Shown here: positions 1 to 10,866 of the stretch, in pieces
Position numbering within the stretch: the stretch's first letter is position 1
Layout of the letters: every line of letters begins with the position of its first letter
Source of the DNA: Anastrepha obliqua
Taxonomy: Eukaryota; Arthropoda; Insecta; Diptera; Tephritidae
Reading direction: 5' to 3'
Length of the DNA stretch: 64,000 nucleotides
NCBI RefSeq assembly: GCF_027943255.1
Contig: NC_072895.1
Location: 43,498,001 to 43,562,000, forward strand
Position numbers and translations under genes: made by a program
Notes under the pieces: model-generated
Databases searched by the model: none
What the model saw: the letters and a program-made list of their open reading frames with translations, nothing else
What the model was told of the DNA's origin: nothing

Positions 1-151
1 GAAAAAATGTTTTCTAATAGCGGTCGCCGCTCGGCAGCCAATGACAAACCTTCGAATGTATTTCTGCATTGAAAAGGCTCCTAATTAAGAAACCATCTAC
101 CATTCAGAGGAGGAGGAGGAGTAGCTCGTCCAATTACGCCCCAATTATCTA
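1..151 (+). mobile_element. tRNA-derived SINE copy, cut by window edge and internally deleted
   Basis: This copy starts inside the SINE body (TCTAATAGCGGTCGCC..., then TTTCTGCATTGAAAAGGCTCC) and reaches the 3' end with the GGAGGAGGAG and CCAATTAT signatures shared with the copies near 18.8, 33.1 and 63.4 kb. The tRNA-like head lies left of the window. Part of the 3' half is missing between about 110 and 125. The DNA after it is T-rich. Confidence 0.7.
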
Positions 152-1286
152 TTTTTTTTAATTTTGCTGTTTAAAGTGAAATCTCTTTAACTCCTTTTAA
201 CATTTTTCTTATTTTATTTATATTTTTTAGTATAAACGACACTTCGAAACAGACAATTGGTAAAGAAATAATATTTTTTGTAACTTTTTTTTTGAAGAAA
301 AACAGATTTTTTTTTATTTTTGAAAAACTTGGATCACTTGACATGAAATTGCTCGTTAAAATAGAAATTTTTACTATGGAAAATTTTGGAAAATTTTAGT
401 AAAGTATAAAACGATATTCAGGGTTTACACGCAGAAATTGGGGATTTCCCAGTCTATATTGCGGCTTAAGATCTTGGCTTTCATCGTTTTAAGGTCAAAT
501 TAAGCCTAGAAGTGAAGCCAGTTGGTTGTTGTTGCTATTGTAACAGCATAAAATGTTCCCCATAAATACTTAAGGGGCACTACTAAAATGCTGGTACTTG
601 GCGGCACATAAATGTGGGTCGTTCCGGTAACTTTCGCGTCATCATTTGAAGCACCGAAGCGTCTTCGATTGTTATCTGCTAAATATGTATTAAGAATTTT
701 ATTATTTTATAGAAATTTATGTTTTAGAAAATTCTATAAATTTAGTATCTTTTTTATGAAATCTTAAACTTAAGCAAGAATTATTATTATGAAAGACATT
801 TTTTTATCGCACAAGTATTCTCCCAAGAATATTGTTGTGCAACTTATTAATTCAGTGCTTCCCGCTTTTAGGGGTATTAACATACTTCTTATCAAGAATG
901 TTACTTTTGGTCCAGAGGTGTAATAATGTTGAGGAAAGATTCCTAAAGAAATTTTACGATTAGTTTAGGCCAGGGAGCCACAAAATATTTGCCTACAAAT
1001 TTTCTAGAATTTTTAATTTATACAGCTTGCCACACAGGCAGTGAGTGCTGCAAATTTCGTCCATTGAATTTTTTTAATATATTTTTGCCCGCTCGTTCAC
1101 CAGACATCCACCTCTTCTTCTTCTATCCAGTGAAACACATTTCAAAACAAATTTACAAATATTTATTGTAACTTTTATTCAACTTTTTTCTGCGTTTTCT
1201 GCTTGTTTTTGTAAAAAAAGGTGAGCTGCTTTTATATGAAGGTAAACATTTGTTTTTGGTGTAATCCATTTTTTGTACATAATTGA

Positions 1287-1310
1287 TTTTTTTTTTTTTT
1301 TTTTTTTTTT
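1287..1310 (+). repeat. poly-T run of 24
   Basis: An uninterrupted T tract. On the minus strand it is poly-A, so it could be an old retroposon tail, but nothing recognisable precedes it on that strand. Confidence 0.9.
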
Positions 1311-1943
1311 GAACATGAAACTTTTCGTGTACGGCCACTTTATCATTGAAATCATAATTGTGCTTTCTCACGCCAAAAATTTTGCAATTTCATGCCATTG
1401 AATTCAATTCAAGTCATTTTAGGCTTCTTAGTTTTTTTTTAATATTTTGCCTACGCACGATTCACTAACAAAACACTTAAAAATTTGACACGCACATTAA
1501 TACATTTTTTTCTCAAGTTTCTGCAAATCGGCTGAACACAATTTTTTCAAAGAACACACACTTGCAACGCTCATACCCACCGCCTTTTGTTTTGTTGTTG
1601 TTATTATTATATTTGTTCGAAAACGATGCGATTCTTGACTAAAAAGTGATACTTCAGCAAACATTCAACTTTGAACGCAACGAAACCCTAAACATTAATA
1701 CCGCAGAACCGCACGAGAGGTGTCTACCTTTAGCCGTAATGGGTAGAATCGTGTAACAACGCGTTAGCGACACAAAGCGACAGGTGTTACTGCACGCCGG
1801 CACGTTTTTACTCAAACTGAAGCAAGCTCGCTTCTAGCCGGTGAATGCGAGGCAAAGCAAAGGTGAGCGAAATAACGTGGAGCCGGCAATGATCTTGTTG
1901 TTTGAGCACTCACTCACACTTACTTATACGCTTTGCGATCTGA

Positions 1944-1960
1944 CTCTCTCTCGCTCTCTT
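1944..1960 (+). promoter_or_regulatory. CT-rich (GAGA-type) motif, candidate regulatory site
   Basis: The run CTCTCTCTCGCTCTCTT reads GAGAG on the minus strand, the sequence class bound by GAGA factor in flies. It sits in the most complex non-coding part of the left flank. No TATA box or exon could be tied to it, so a promoter role is only a possibility. Confidence 0.2.
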
Positions 1961-3068
1961 TGAATGCTATGTTTTTCTTCGCCTCACTTTTAAGTTAATA
2001 GCCAACTTTGGCGCTTTCTTGTGCCATTTCCGTTTCAGTTGCCATTGTATTCCTCTTTCTTTTTGTTTGCCAGTTTGAGCGCCTCGCACTGCTTACAACA
2101 TGTTTGGACCATTTTCTGGCATCAAACCATAAGCTCGTGGGGATTTGGTACTACATTTAGCTCATCATTATTATCTGCTTAGTTTTCGGTGTGTTTTTTT
2201 TTAATCTTTTCGTATTTTCTACTCTGTTCGGCGTTTGTTTTTTGCCTTACCGACTATTTTGCTGTTTACATTTATTGCCTCTTGTAATTTGCTGGAAATT
2301 ATGATTGAAAGCAATTTGTTATTTCGCCGCTTTGGCTTCAGTTGGCGGGTTCTTTTCTTTCGGCCCAGCGGACCATTAGTTAAAAATAGTTCGCAGCGCA
2401 CATTTTCGCTATTTGGTTTTATGTAGGTATGCGTGTGTGTGTATGTGTGTATTGTGCGGTTGTAAGTGCTTTTTTGTTTTCGTTTTGCTTTGTCCCACTA
2501 CGCGTGTTCCTACACTCTGTAATTAAGTAATTGCGTTTCGCCTTCTGCTGCTTTTCGCTCTTTAGGGTTACAGTAGTTGTCCATTTATTGTTTGGCTGCA
2601 GAATTTGCTGCCATTCTTGCGCCCCAATGATTTATTGATTAAGGTGTGCTCGAGATTTTACATTACGAAGTACTTTTTAGGTTTAGTTATTTTTTTAATT
2701 TTTTTTATTTGCTCTAAGACCTTTTGGGGTAAGTGTAGAATGCAATAAGGAGTTTTTAATGATTCGTAAGGATTGTAAGCGAGGCTGTGGTTAAAAAGTG
2801 CTAAAGTGTCGGAAGTCAAATGTTAATATTAATATTTTAATTTAAAAACCTCACAAATGTAAGTATTAATGTTTATATGCTAGTAATACCAAATGATTTT
2901 CAATGATGTAGCTTCAGTCAAATTACATAAAAACATGACGCTCTGATATTGTGTGAAAATAGATTAGTTATTAATTTTTAAGCATTATTTTTGTTTTCCT
3001 TATTCTTTTCATTTTCAGTCTCTCGTGGGACATAGCGCATCACCCCCACCATTTAGAGCGAATGTACT

Positions 3069-3449
3069 TTAATTCACTCCAGCTCTTTCCAATGCTTTCA
3101 GCTTCTCTTTCGATTGTTCCCCTTCAAGTTTACGCACGAGCACTCCCCTCCAGTGCCTTTCTCGGCAATGCATTTTTCGCCCTTGCGTAGAGTAGGGAAT
3201 TGGTCTCCATTTTGACGTTTTATGAGCACTTCGACTGACTCCATATGTGCCTTTTATTGTGCTGTTTCTTCGCTCCATAAATGAAGGTCTGTCATGAATT
3301 TGTGTGATTAAGCTTTTTAATCTGATACTTTCTTTGACCTGATGTTGGAAAAGATCGTGCGAGCCGCAGAACTTAATCGCTGCATCAAACAGTCGGCGCT
3401 CTTGCCTATCGACACCCACGTCACTCGTGACAGTTATGGTTTCAAACAT
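3069..3449 (-). CDS. unassigned ORF, 126 residues from the first ATG
   Basis: This is an uninterrupted minus-strand frame that extends about eight codons further upstream without an ATG. It is hydrophilic and basic, with no signal peptide, membrane segment or motif I recognise. Its 5' end overlaps the point where a plus-strand RTE-type LINE remnant begins, so it may be chance or part of an unrecognised repeat. It is kept only because its length is above what random AT-rich DNA usually gives. No function is proposed. Confidence 0.18.
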   Translation of the reverse strand: MFETITVTSDVGVDRQERRLFDAAIKFCGSHDLFQHQVKESIRLKSLITQIHDRPSFMERRNSTIKGTYGVSRSAHKTSKWRPIPYSTQGRKMHCRERHWRGVLVRKLEGEQSKEKLKALERAGVN

Positions 3450-3735
3450 AATAATGTCGGCCTTGAAATCCAATGGAGAATCTCCCTACTCCTACCACTT
3501 TGGACTAAGCAGGCAATGGCGTAGTAAAGCCCTCTCTCGACGAACAAAATTAAGACTTTATAAGGCTCTCATCATGCGGAAGATTTTTGGACCTTTGCAC
3601 GTTAGTAACGGTGCCTATCGTAGGCGATCGAACTATGAGCTGTATCAGCTTTACGACGACATAGACATAGTACAGCGAATAAAGATCCCGTGGCTTCCTT
3701 TCTGGGTCATGTCATCCGAATGGATACAAACGGAT
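3420..3735 (+). mobile_element. RTE-type LINE remnant (RT thumb/C-terminal part)
   Basis: The plus-strand reading includes FGLSRQWRSKALSRRTK and later RRRSNYELYQLYDDID and VQRIKI. This is the segment that follows the reverse-transcriptase palm in RTE-like endonuclease/RT elements. About 25 codons normally present between the 'LYKALIM' and 'KIFGPLH' segments are missing. The piece ends at a GAATGGATACAAACGG sequence that also occurs in the 41.2-kb and 54.7-kb fragments, so it is the same family. Frameshifts and truncation at both ends make it dead. Confidence 0.6.
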
Positions 3736-4108
3736 TCATTTTTGGATAGACTAAACTAAACCACTCATCAACAGGTTATGAATTCTAGTATCCTAACTCA
3801 TTAAAAAATCAAACACTACTAACTAAAATATTAAATTTACTGAAGTGCTTAAAATATGAAATTCATTCAGTATTCCTTTTAAGCGGTCATTTGGAGTCAT
3901 TTGCATAATGCTGATATTTAAAAAAACAGCGATGTATATATGGATGTATTTAGTATCGAATTGAAGCTTGCAATTCTTTACTGAAACGTAATGAAGGTGA
4001 TTCATTTTTGAAGTTGAAGGTAACCTGCGATTAAAAGTGGAGAAAAACTACCGTGAAAGATTATGGACAAATAGTGTTGAGTCCCTCTAAACGATCGACG
4101 ATCCTCAA

Positions 4109-4615
4109 TCAACGGCGAAGAAGGTTTTGATGCGTGTTTGTTGGGATTGAAAAGAATCCTCTATTAGCTGATTTCATCGAACAACAATGGATCAGTTCGA
4201 AGCAGGCGATTAACCAGAAGTGGCCAGAATTGGCGAATAGAAATAATGCTGTGATTGATCAAGAAAATGCCAGATGGCATTTTAACGATATCACAGGAGC
4301 TGCAAAGATGGAAGATTTTATAGTTATACTAGTTCAGACTTGGTATAAAGCAATTTTTGAAAGTACGCAGCTGGCCTGAAGTATGGTTTGTGAACTGGTT
4401 AAGTGTTTTACCAATAAGTACGAAGACTTGTTCAATCACGGAACTATGAAAAGTCAATCTTGGAACTATGAAATTTCCTTCAAAATGGACAACAAGTATT
4501 GGAGAAAATGGCACATATTTGAAATAAATCAGATCATTTTAACTGTGTCAATTTTATCGTCGAAGTAAAATGAAACAAATGCTCAGAACTTTTTACTTGG
4601 CCTGCATTTTTCATG
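4109..4615 (+). mobile_element. degenerate mariner relic (mellifera-type)
   Basis: A plus-strand reading contains SSKQAINQKWPELANR and then DQENARWHF, which aligns with the 'KQAIEKKRPELISR ... HQDNARPH' stretch of the better preserved mariner at 34.7 kb. The second catalytic Asp position appears as Glu here. Just before it, KKVLMRVCWD matches the mariner KVLLCVWWD block. A TCAGAACTTTTTACTTGGCC segment at about 4584-4603 may be the old terminal repeat. There are many stops and shifts, so it is inactive. Confidence 0.55.
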
Positions 4616-4619
4616 GAAA

Positions 4620-5488
4620 TCATATATTACAATGGTCGAATTGAGCTCAGTGACTATGCGCGTAATCACAATTTTTACATATAGAGCTATACTACCCCAC
4701 AACTAACACATTAGCTTCCGATCCACCGACATTCATGCCTTTTCGTTTCCCCTTGTGAACCCAGGGCAGTATCCTACACAACGCCCAAAACCGTCGTTCC
4801 ACTCGGAAGTGCTCGAATAGTGCTTTCAGATAATGTAAATGAACCTGCTTTCGGAAAGAAGACATCATTTGTGAAATATTTGGCTCTCTCGCAAATGATT
4901 GTCTTTATGAAACACTCAAGAAGCCACTAATAATGTAGGAAGTTATTGTCTGCTTAAATTTTAGGTTGATTAAGCAACAGTCAGAATTCAGCGGGAGACT
5001 AACAGTTATACTCTAATAAAGCGCTCAGTGTTGCAATCTGATAGATTGCAAGCAAAGCTGCCTCAACCTACGCCCCAAATTTAGCTCGGGCTATAAATTT
5101 GGCCGAAATTACGAACTCCCAAAGATTCTTAAAAACTCCGACTCCAAACTCTTAGAAACTACACTGTCCTATGTACAGCAACACTGAGTCAACGCTTCCC
5201 CACACCCATTGTCTCAAGAATGGTCTAGACGAGATGAGAAATTTAGTTTCTAGGGTTCTCAATTGCCGCTGTGAGAGCAATGAGTAGACTACTGAGTAGT
5301 GTAATACCCTTCAAGCAGCAATCGGGGATCTATGGTAGGCTTACTGACGGTGCGCTCGGAATTAATACGGGTGTATCTGACTCTCTTTTCAGTCGCATCA
5401 GAATATTTATTTATCAAACTTCTATGAGTATCAATTGATTGGGACATAAAAGTGCAGCCTACAATACATTTCGATCTAATATTCCTAA
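4620..5488. other. no feature recognised
   Basis: Mixed-composition DNA without a readable frame or a recognisable repeat. It lies between a mariner relic and a truncated SINE. Confidence 0.5.
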
Positions 5489-5489
5489 T

Positions 5490-5632
5490 GGTTTGCCATT
5501 GCCTGCCGAGGGGCGACCGCTGTTAGAAAAATGTTTTTCTCAATTTTGGTGTTTCATCGAGATTCGAACCTACGTTCTCTCGGTGAATTCCGAATGGTAG
5601 TCACGCACCAACCCATTCGGCTACGGCGCCCG
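5490..5632 (-). mobile_element. tRNA-derived SINE copy, head plus part of body
   Basis: On the minus strand the copy starts with the tRNA-like head (TAGCCGAATGGG A box, GGTTCGAATCTC B box) and runs into the body to about GGCAATGGCAAACC. The 3' half and tail are absent, so this is a 3'-truncated or broken copy. The B box carries a base change (AGGTTCGAATCTC). Confidence 0.8.
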
Positions 5633-5639
5633 CCGTAGT

Positions 5640-5845
5640 CCTTTAATTACATGGAGAAAATGCGCAACACCGTCAAACAACAAGGAGAATCTTAAACCAC
5701 TGAAAGCGTGTACTTTATTCTACCAAAATTCAATTCGCATACTTAAATTTTTTTTTTTTAATTCTGTTTAAAAAGTTTAAAATTTTGATGACAATTTGTC
5801 ACTCTTTTATAAAAATGTACCAAATTTGAAATTTTTATTTATGAA
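5640..5845. repeat. AT-rich dispersed repeat fragment
   Basis: It carries the ATGGAGAAAATGCGCAACAC block, which recurs in variant form near 24.3, 37.4, 58.2 and 61.1 kb as part of an AT-rich repeat with a foldback hairpin. Here only one hairpin arm and the adjoining AT-rich body are present. No coding potential is seen. Confidence 0.5.
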
Positions 5846-6368
5846 GGGTGGTTAAGTTTCAAGGACCAGTGTTGATTTTAAATAAAATACAATTTTTTTA
5901 GGAAATTATTATCATTTCTCTTTATTATGATAATATTGGTATGGCTCAATTACGTAATTAACAAATGACTGCCGCGGCCTCGGCGGCACACCTCCAGACC
6001 ACCAAATGCAAATAGTTCCTTATCTAAAGTGTGAATATGTTTTAACGGCCGGTGTTGATTTTGAATAAAATCCAATTTTTTTAAGAAATTATTGTCATTT
6101 CTATTTATTATGATAATATTGGTATGGCTCAATTACGTAATTAACAAATGACTGCCGCGGCCTCGCCGGCACACCTCCATCCGATGGTCCAAGTTTTCGA
6201 TGACGCTGAGGCATAATTGAGGTTCTATACCATTAATGTGCCGAATTATCTCATCCTTTAGCTCTGGAATTGTTTCTGGCTTATCGCCGAACACCTTTTC
6301 TTTCAAATAACCCCAAAGAAAGAAGTCCAACGGTGTCGTTGACATCGGCCCTTGAAATTTAACCACCC
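5846..6368 (-). mobile_element. internally deleted DD41D (rosa-like) element with duplicated end
   Basis: The ends are inverted repeats: GGGTGGTTAAGTTTCAAGG on the left, and GGGTGGTTAAATTTCAAGG on the opposite strand of the right end. Inside, a minus-strand frame from 6366 to 6133 reads TPLDFFLWGYLKEKVF and ends in a basic tail (EVCRRGRGSHLL). This is the C-terminal end of a Tc1/mariner-superfamily transposase, including the third catalytic Asp. Everything upstream of that point is deleted. The last codons plus 3' UTR occur twice in tandem (see the repeat entry), so the element is non-autonomous. Confidence 0.7.
5871..6179. repeat. direct duplication of a transposon 3' end (two 126-bp copies)
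   Basis: Positions 5871-5996 and 6054-6179 align without gaps at an offset of 183 bases, with about six mismatches by eye. Each copy holds the last codons of the transposase (CRRGRGSHL.. stop) and the terminal AT-rich stretch. Both are preceded by similar CGGCCGGTG / AGGACCAGTG sequence. Confidence 0.85.
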
Positions 6369-6847
6369 ATGTAATATCTTTTGTGGAATGAATTACAGCT
6401 TTTATACAGAATTAATTAAAATAAAAAAATAAAAAGGAAAAGTGTCAAAGCTACTCTCTATCGCGATTCTACTATTTTGTCCGTATTTGTATATGTATAA
6501 CTTAACATCAATATATTATTGTCGAATTGCTTATTGTTTTCACTTCCTTTTGAGTTTTCAATAAATACTAATTTTTTCATTGAAAACACAACCAAAACTG
6601 TTTTGCTCTACATTAATTTAAAACTCGCCAGAAAATAAAGGCCTAAAATAAATTTTTGTGTAGAATTTTAAATCGCAGAATATTAATCCAACGTTATTTT
6701 GTCTTGACCTAATTTTGAAAATATGGAAATATGCACCAAAGCAGTTTAGGTTATGCAGAATTTTTCCCCCTTTTTTTGAAGAATTTTTACCGAAAATAAT
6801 ATTGTAATGCACAATTTAGGACCACTCACCCTAACAGTCACTATTTG

Positions 6848-7260
6848 AATATATTATATGCCAGTCGACTTCGATTATTTCTGTGATTTTAATGACATTT
6901 TCGACGACGGGCCTGCCTGTGCGAGGTGCATCTCTAACATCGAAAATGCCTGAACGGAATCGGCGAAACCAAAATTGCACGTAGTTAGCTGTTGCAATAT
7001 CGGCACCATGAACACCATTCAGAATTTCAGCGGCCTAGCTTGCATTTTCGCTTTTATCAAAGAAAAACTATAAAATGTACGAATTTTCTCTTTGCTGACC
7101 TCCATTGTTAACACCCTGTAACTCACAACTGAATAGAGTGAACAAAAAACAGCAAAAGTATTGTTTTTAGTGTGAAATGTGGCTTTGTCAATGAGCATAA
7201 ACTTTAAATTTTTTGATCGATCACTACAGCCACCTGCTGAGAAAAAACTGGATTTATTTT
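6848..7260 (-). mobile_element. mariner 5' fragment (leader and N-terminal HTH)
   Basis: The minus strand has a leader and then an ATG at 7106 starting MEVSKEKIRTFYSF. Another frame continues with YVQFWFRRFRSGIFDV and DAPRTGRPVVEN, the helix-turn-helix and linker signature of mellifera-type mariners. A frameshift lies between the two parts. The catalytic domain is missing, because the fragment stops near 6848 after the 'RP' linker. It is a 3'-truncated relic. Confidence 0.6.
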
Positions 7261-7429
7261 TGCCCAAACTAATATATTCCCTTACCTTTTGTGGGCATAA
7301 TGGTGCCAAAACAGCAGATGGTTTTTTACCTAACTCATAAATACTGCCGGCAAGCAGTTATTCCAAAGAATTCAGCAGACTAACACCATCTCATAGTTGA
7401 AAGAGATTAGCACAGTCTATTATTGCGAC

Positions 7430-8432
7430 AAACTCAGTCAACCTCTGTGAGGACAGACTACATCGTTCCGACGGTAACATTCAATAGGAATTTTGCCACT
7501 CTCTTTCCTTCTAAGGAGGAATGGAATAAGGGATTCTCACTAAACAACTTCGACACTACAGTCTACAAAGACGGTTCTAAAATGGATTGTGGTGTTGGAG
7601 CTGGTATATATTCTCACAGACTTAAAATTGAAAAGACTGTGCGTCTCTCCAATGCGTGGAAGACACTACCAGGCGGAAGTACTTGCAATTGGGGATCCAG
7701 GCAATGGATTCAACTACAACAACTTCTATGGTGGTGGAACAAAGTAGGAATATCCTTTCCACCTTGAGAGAAAACCATAAAGTAACCTTAATTTGGGTCC
7801 CGAAACACCGGAACATAGAAGGTAACGAAAGATCCGATGAACTGGCAAGGGGAGGGTCTGCCAGGAATAACGTTCTTGCAGTACCGGCATTCACACCACT
7901 AGGTGCAGTCAAGAATGCAGTTTCCCTAAAATACGTCCGAATCGCGGATTGTAGATGGAGAGACCAGACGAAATGCAAAATCAGCAGAACGTTATGGCCC
8001 ACCTACAACCTCAAACAATCGTCAACATTGATAAACATGAAACGACGGAACGCCTGGAGACTAACGGCAATCATAACTGGCTTTTGGTCTGTGGGAGAAC
8101 AAGCACCCAAAATGGGCATCCCTCACAACACATACTGTCACAGTTGTAAACAACCGGAGAAAAAGGAAACAATCTTCCATTTCCTCTGTGAATTCCCTGC
8201 CCTAAGGAAGGACAGAATGTTAACCCTGGGCAAACCGCTGTTCGAGAGTTTCGAACAACTGTCTGGCTTAGATGTCAACAACCTGATAAGGTTCTTAAAC
8301 CACACAGACTGGATATAGTTACGCCGTAAATAACTGGTAAACAAGTTGTTAACGAGGATGTAGCAAGAAAATGGTGCGGAAACGCTAGTTGGGTTATGGA
8401 TGACTCACCACTCTAACCAACCAACCAACAAC
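7430..8432 (+). mobile_element. I/R1-superfamily LINE 3' end with RNase H domain
   Basis: Two overlapping plus frames cover the end of a non-LTR retrotransposon ORF2. The first (7423-7767) has YKDGSKMDCGVGAGIYS, the RNase H start. The second (7656-8318) has LIWVPKHRNIEGNERSDELA, the RNase H end with its His and Asp. It then has a CHSCKQPEKKETIFHFLCEF zinc-knuckle-like motif (C-x2-C...H...C) typical of RNase H-bearing LINE C-termini. One frameshift near 7660-7700 breaks the protein, and the 'SDSQ' Asp motif is not visible. The 3' end finishes in repeated CCAA units at about 8417-8430. It is 5'-truncated and dead. Confidence 0.75.
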
Positions 8433-8439
8433 TAAGAAA

Positions 8440-10864
8440 GACGTATACAAAAACACTGCATAGCATCTAAGCGCACCCTGTGTACTTATGCAGTGGCAAG
8501 CATGATTTAGTGAGTGTATTTTTTTATATTTAATGTTCTTAAAATTTTTTTTTTTTTTTTGATAAATATTGTTCGTTTTTTAACGAAAATTGAAAGAAAC
8601 AAACTTTATAGAAAATTGAGAAAAATTCAACAAAATTTAAAATTTTTCAATTTGAGTTTTTAAAAATTTTCGTGTATGAAGTTTTATAGCCCTTTGAGTT
8701 TTGGTATAGGAAAGTGTAGCAACGAAAGAATCGCGTTGATTTTAGAAAAAAATATTTGGTAGATCCGTCACCGTCCTGGACTTATTTGAAATTTGTTTTT
8801 GCACATTTTTTTACAATAAATTAATTTTCTGTTTTTTTTTTTATTTATAACAATCCAAGTGATTTTTAGCCGCTTAGAGTATGACGTATTTTATAATATT
8901 TTTTCAAATTTTTTTTCTAATCTGTTTTTAATAGGTTTTTTTTTGTTTGCTAAAATCACATGAGCCATGTTACTGCGTCTCCAAAAAAATTATTAAAAAC
9001 TCGAATTAAAGGATTCAAAATTTAAATGAAAATTTGTTCAAGTTTTTTAAGTTTTGTATAAACTTTGAAAATTGGATTTCTATGGCTTTGGTTAAAGAAT
9101 AAACAATATTAAAAAAAAGCGAAAAAATCCAAACTCGCATTGTAAACATAAAAAAATTATTTTATTATATCTATAAAACTGATCAGAATCGTTGATTATG
9201 AGACCATAAGCAAATGGAGCATGAGCGGATAATTTAGCATGCACTCGTATTCTTTTAATAGAGCTGAGCGGCTTTTATGTATTGATTCGCACAGATTTCA
9301 TACATAAATATTTATTTTGCACTCTAACTTCAGCAAAAAAATAATGCTTTTGAATTTAAGTCTGAAGGTTTATAAAAAAAGCAGACAAACTATCGCAAGA
9401 AAAAGTAAACAAAATAAATAATAAATTAATGCTTATGAAAGTCTCTCTGAGGTGTTTTCCCACCGCTGCAGCGTGATCACACTAATGTGCAATTAATCAT
9501 TTCTTTAGGCACACACACACACATACAACTCAACTTATACATTAGTGCCAATGCAAGTGCATCAGAGTTATGTCTATGCAAATTAGCCAACAACTGCCTG
9601 TCGGTCGCACATTTAAACTAAGTAAGATTTCTTCACATTTATCTACACTACGCGCTTAGCTTAGCTGTGGCAGTTCACAATGATAAACGCGGTCAAGAGG
9701 CAAATATGTAAAGCTTAGCATCAATGAGGGGAAAAAAGCGAAAGCAAAAACCCAACAAACAACAGACCCACAGACGACCATTCGTGTGACAGCTAGACGC
9801 ATTAGCTGGCTGCACCTGCACCAACATATCCAGCCGAAAAAATAATAATAAGAACAACACGACAAGCTGTAGGAGCGCTAATCTGCAAAGCTGCTGATGC
9901 TATTACGAGTGGTGCATATGAGTAGATAGGTATGTATATGTAAATTTAGCTCACTGGCAATGTGACTGAAGTTCAAGGTCAGTTTGCAGGCACAGCTTTG
10001 GCTGCAAGGCTTGGCGGTTATTGCCGCGAATGTTTGATGGGGATGCGGCTAGCGATGTATTAGCGTACATACATAGATGTTGGTTGCTCATTGCAGATGT
10101 GTGACGATGTTGTTAGTTGGTAATTAAGACACTGCTGGTAATCACAAACTTTTTGCGCAAATTATAGTTCTTTTTTCTTTTTCGATAAAAAAAGTCCTTA
10201 ATTTAAATTATTATGACTTACCACTCGTGTAATTTTTAAGTTTTACTTTTGAATATAAAATTATTTTTTCCAGCTTACCTGCAAAGAAAATGAGAAAAAA
10301 TGCTAATTAGTAACTACATTCGTAAACATGTCTACAGGCACATACAAACATATGTATTACAACAAGAAAATATAAAAATGTATAATTGTAAATTTATTAG
10401 CTTAAGCATTGCATAAAAAATATAATGGAGTTTTTTGATCATAAAAGAAAAAGAAAAAAAAACACAATTTAACGACACTACAAAGGCTTTTCGTGAGACT
10501 GACTACAAAACAGGCACAAACTTTCCCATTTCGGCAATGGTAATGGAGGTGTAGAGCAGTGATGGTAATACCATGCCTTCTTATTCGTTAGAGTAGGGCC
10601 TCATGATTAGCGGGTTGGATTTATTACATCGATCTTCAACCATGCAATCGAAGAGCTTTTTTGAGGTTTCGGTGGGTCCGAGATTTAACAAGTTGCAAGT
10701 TTGCAAAGGGTTGTCATACTTATTACTCCAATAAAAAACAGAATGCATCTTTCTCTTGGGAATAAGCTTTCGCTTCCTTAATTTTATCAAATATTTAATT
10801 AATACTTTTTTTGGATTTCATTCCGGCGTTATTTTTAGGAGTTTCAGGCCCAGAACACGAAAAC
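8440..10864. other. non-coding stretch, no gene recognised
   Basis: The first part (8500-9180) is very AT-rich and resembles the AT-rich dispersed repeat. The part from about 9440 to 10150 is more complex, with a CA microsatellite at 9510-9524 and motif-dense sequence that could be regulatory. No exon or protein similarity was found. Confidence 0.45.
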
Positions 10865-10866
10865 TA

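Larger units (their letters stand above)
152..3060. other. non-coding stretch, no gene recognised
   Basis: This is AT-rich DNA with homopolymer runs to about 1600. It is followed by a more complex, GC-richer segment (about 1610-2640) with a CT-rich run at 1944-1960 and a GT microsatellite at 2431-2452. A pyrimidine-rich acceptor-like sequence ending in AG lies at about 3000-3018, but no convincing exon follows it. I see no protein similarity in the short ORFs here. Confidence 0.5.

Noticed and set aside
3000..3054. Spliced host exon after the acceptor-like TTTTCATTTTCAG at about 3006-3018
   Set aside because: The reading frame after it is only about 17 codons before a stop, with no matching upstream exon or known protein end.
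9656..9865. 69-residue cysteine- and aromatic-rich minus frame
   Set aside because: Short, without promoter or splice support; the cysteine and tyrosine clusters come from GCA/ATA repeats.
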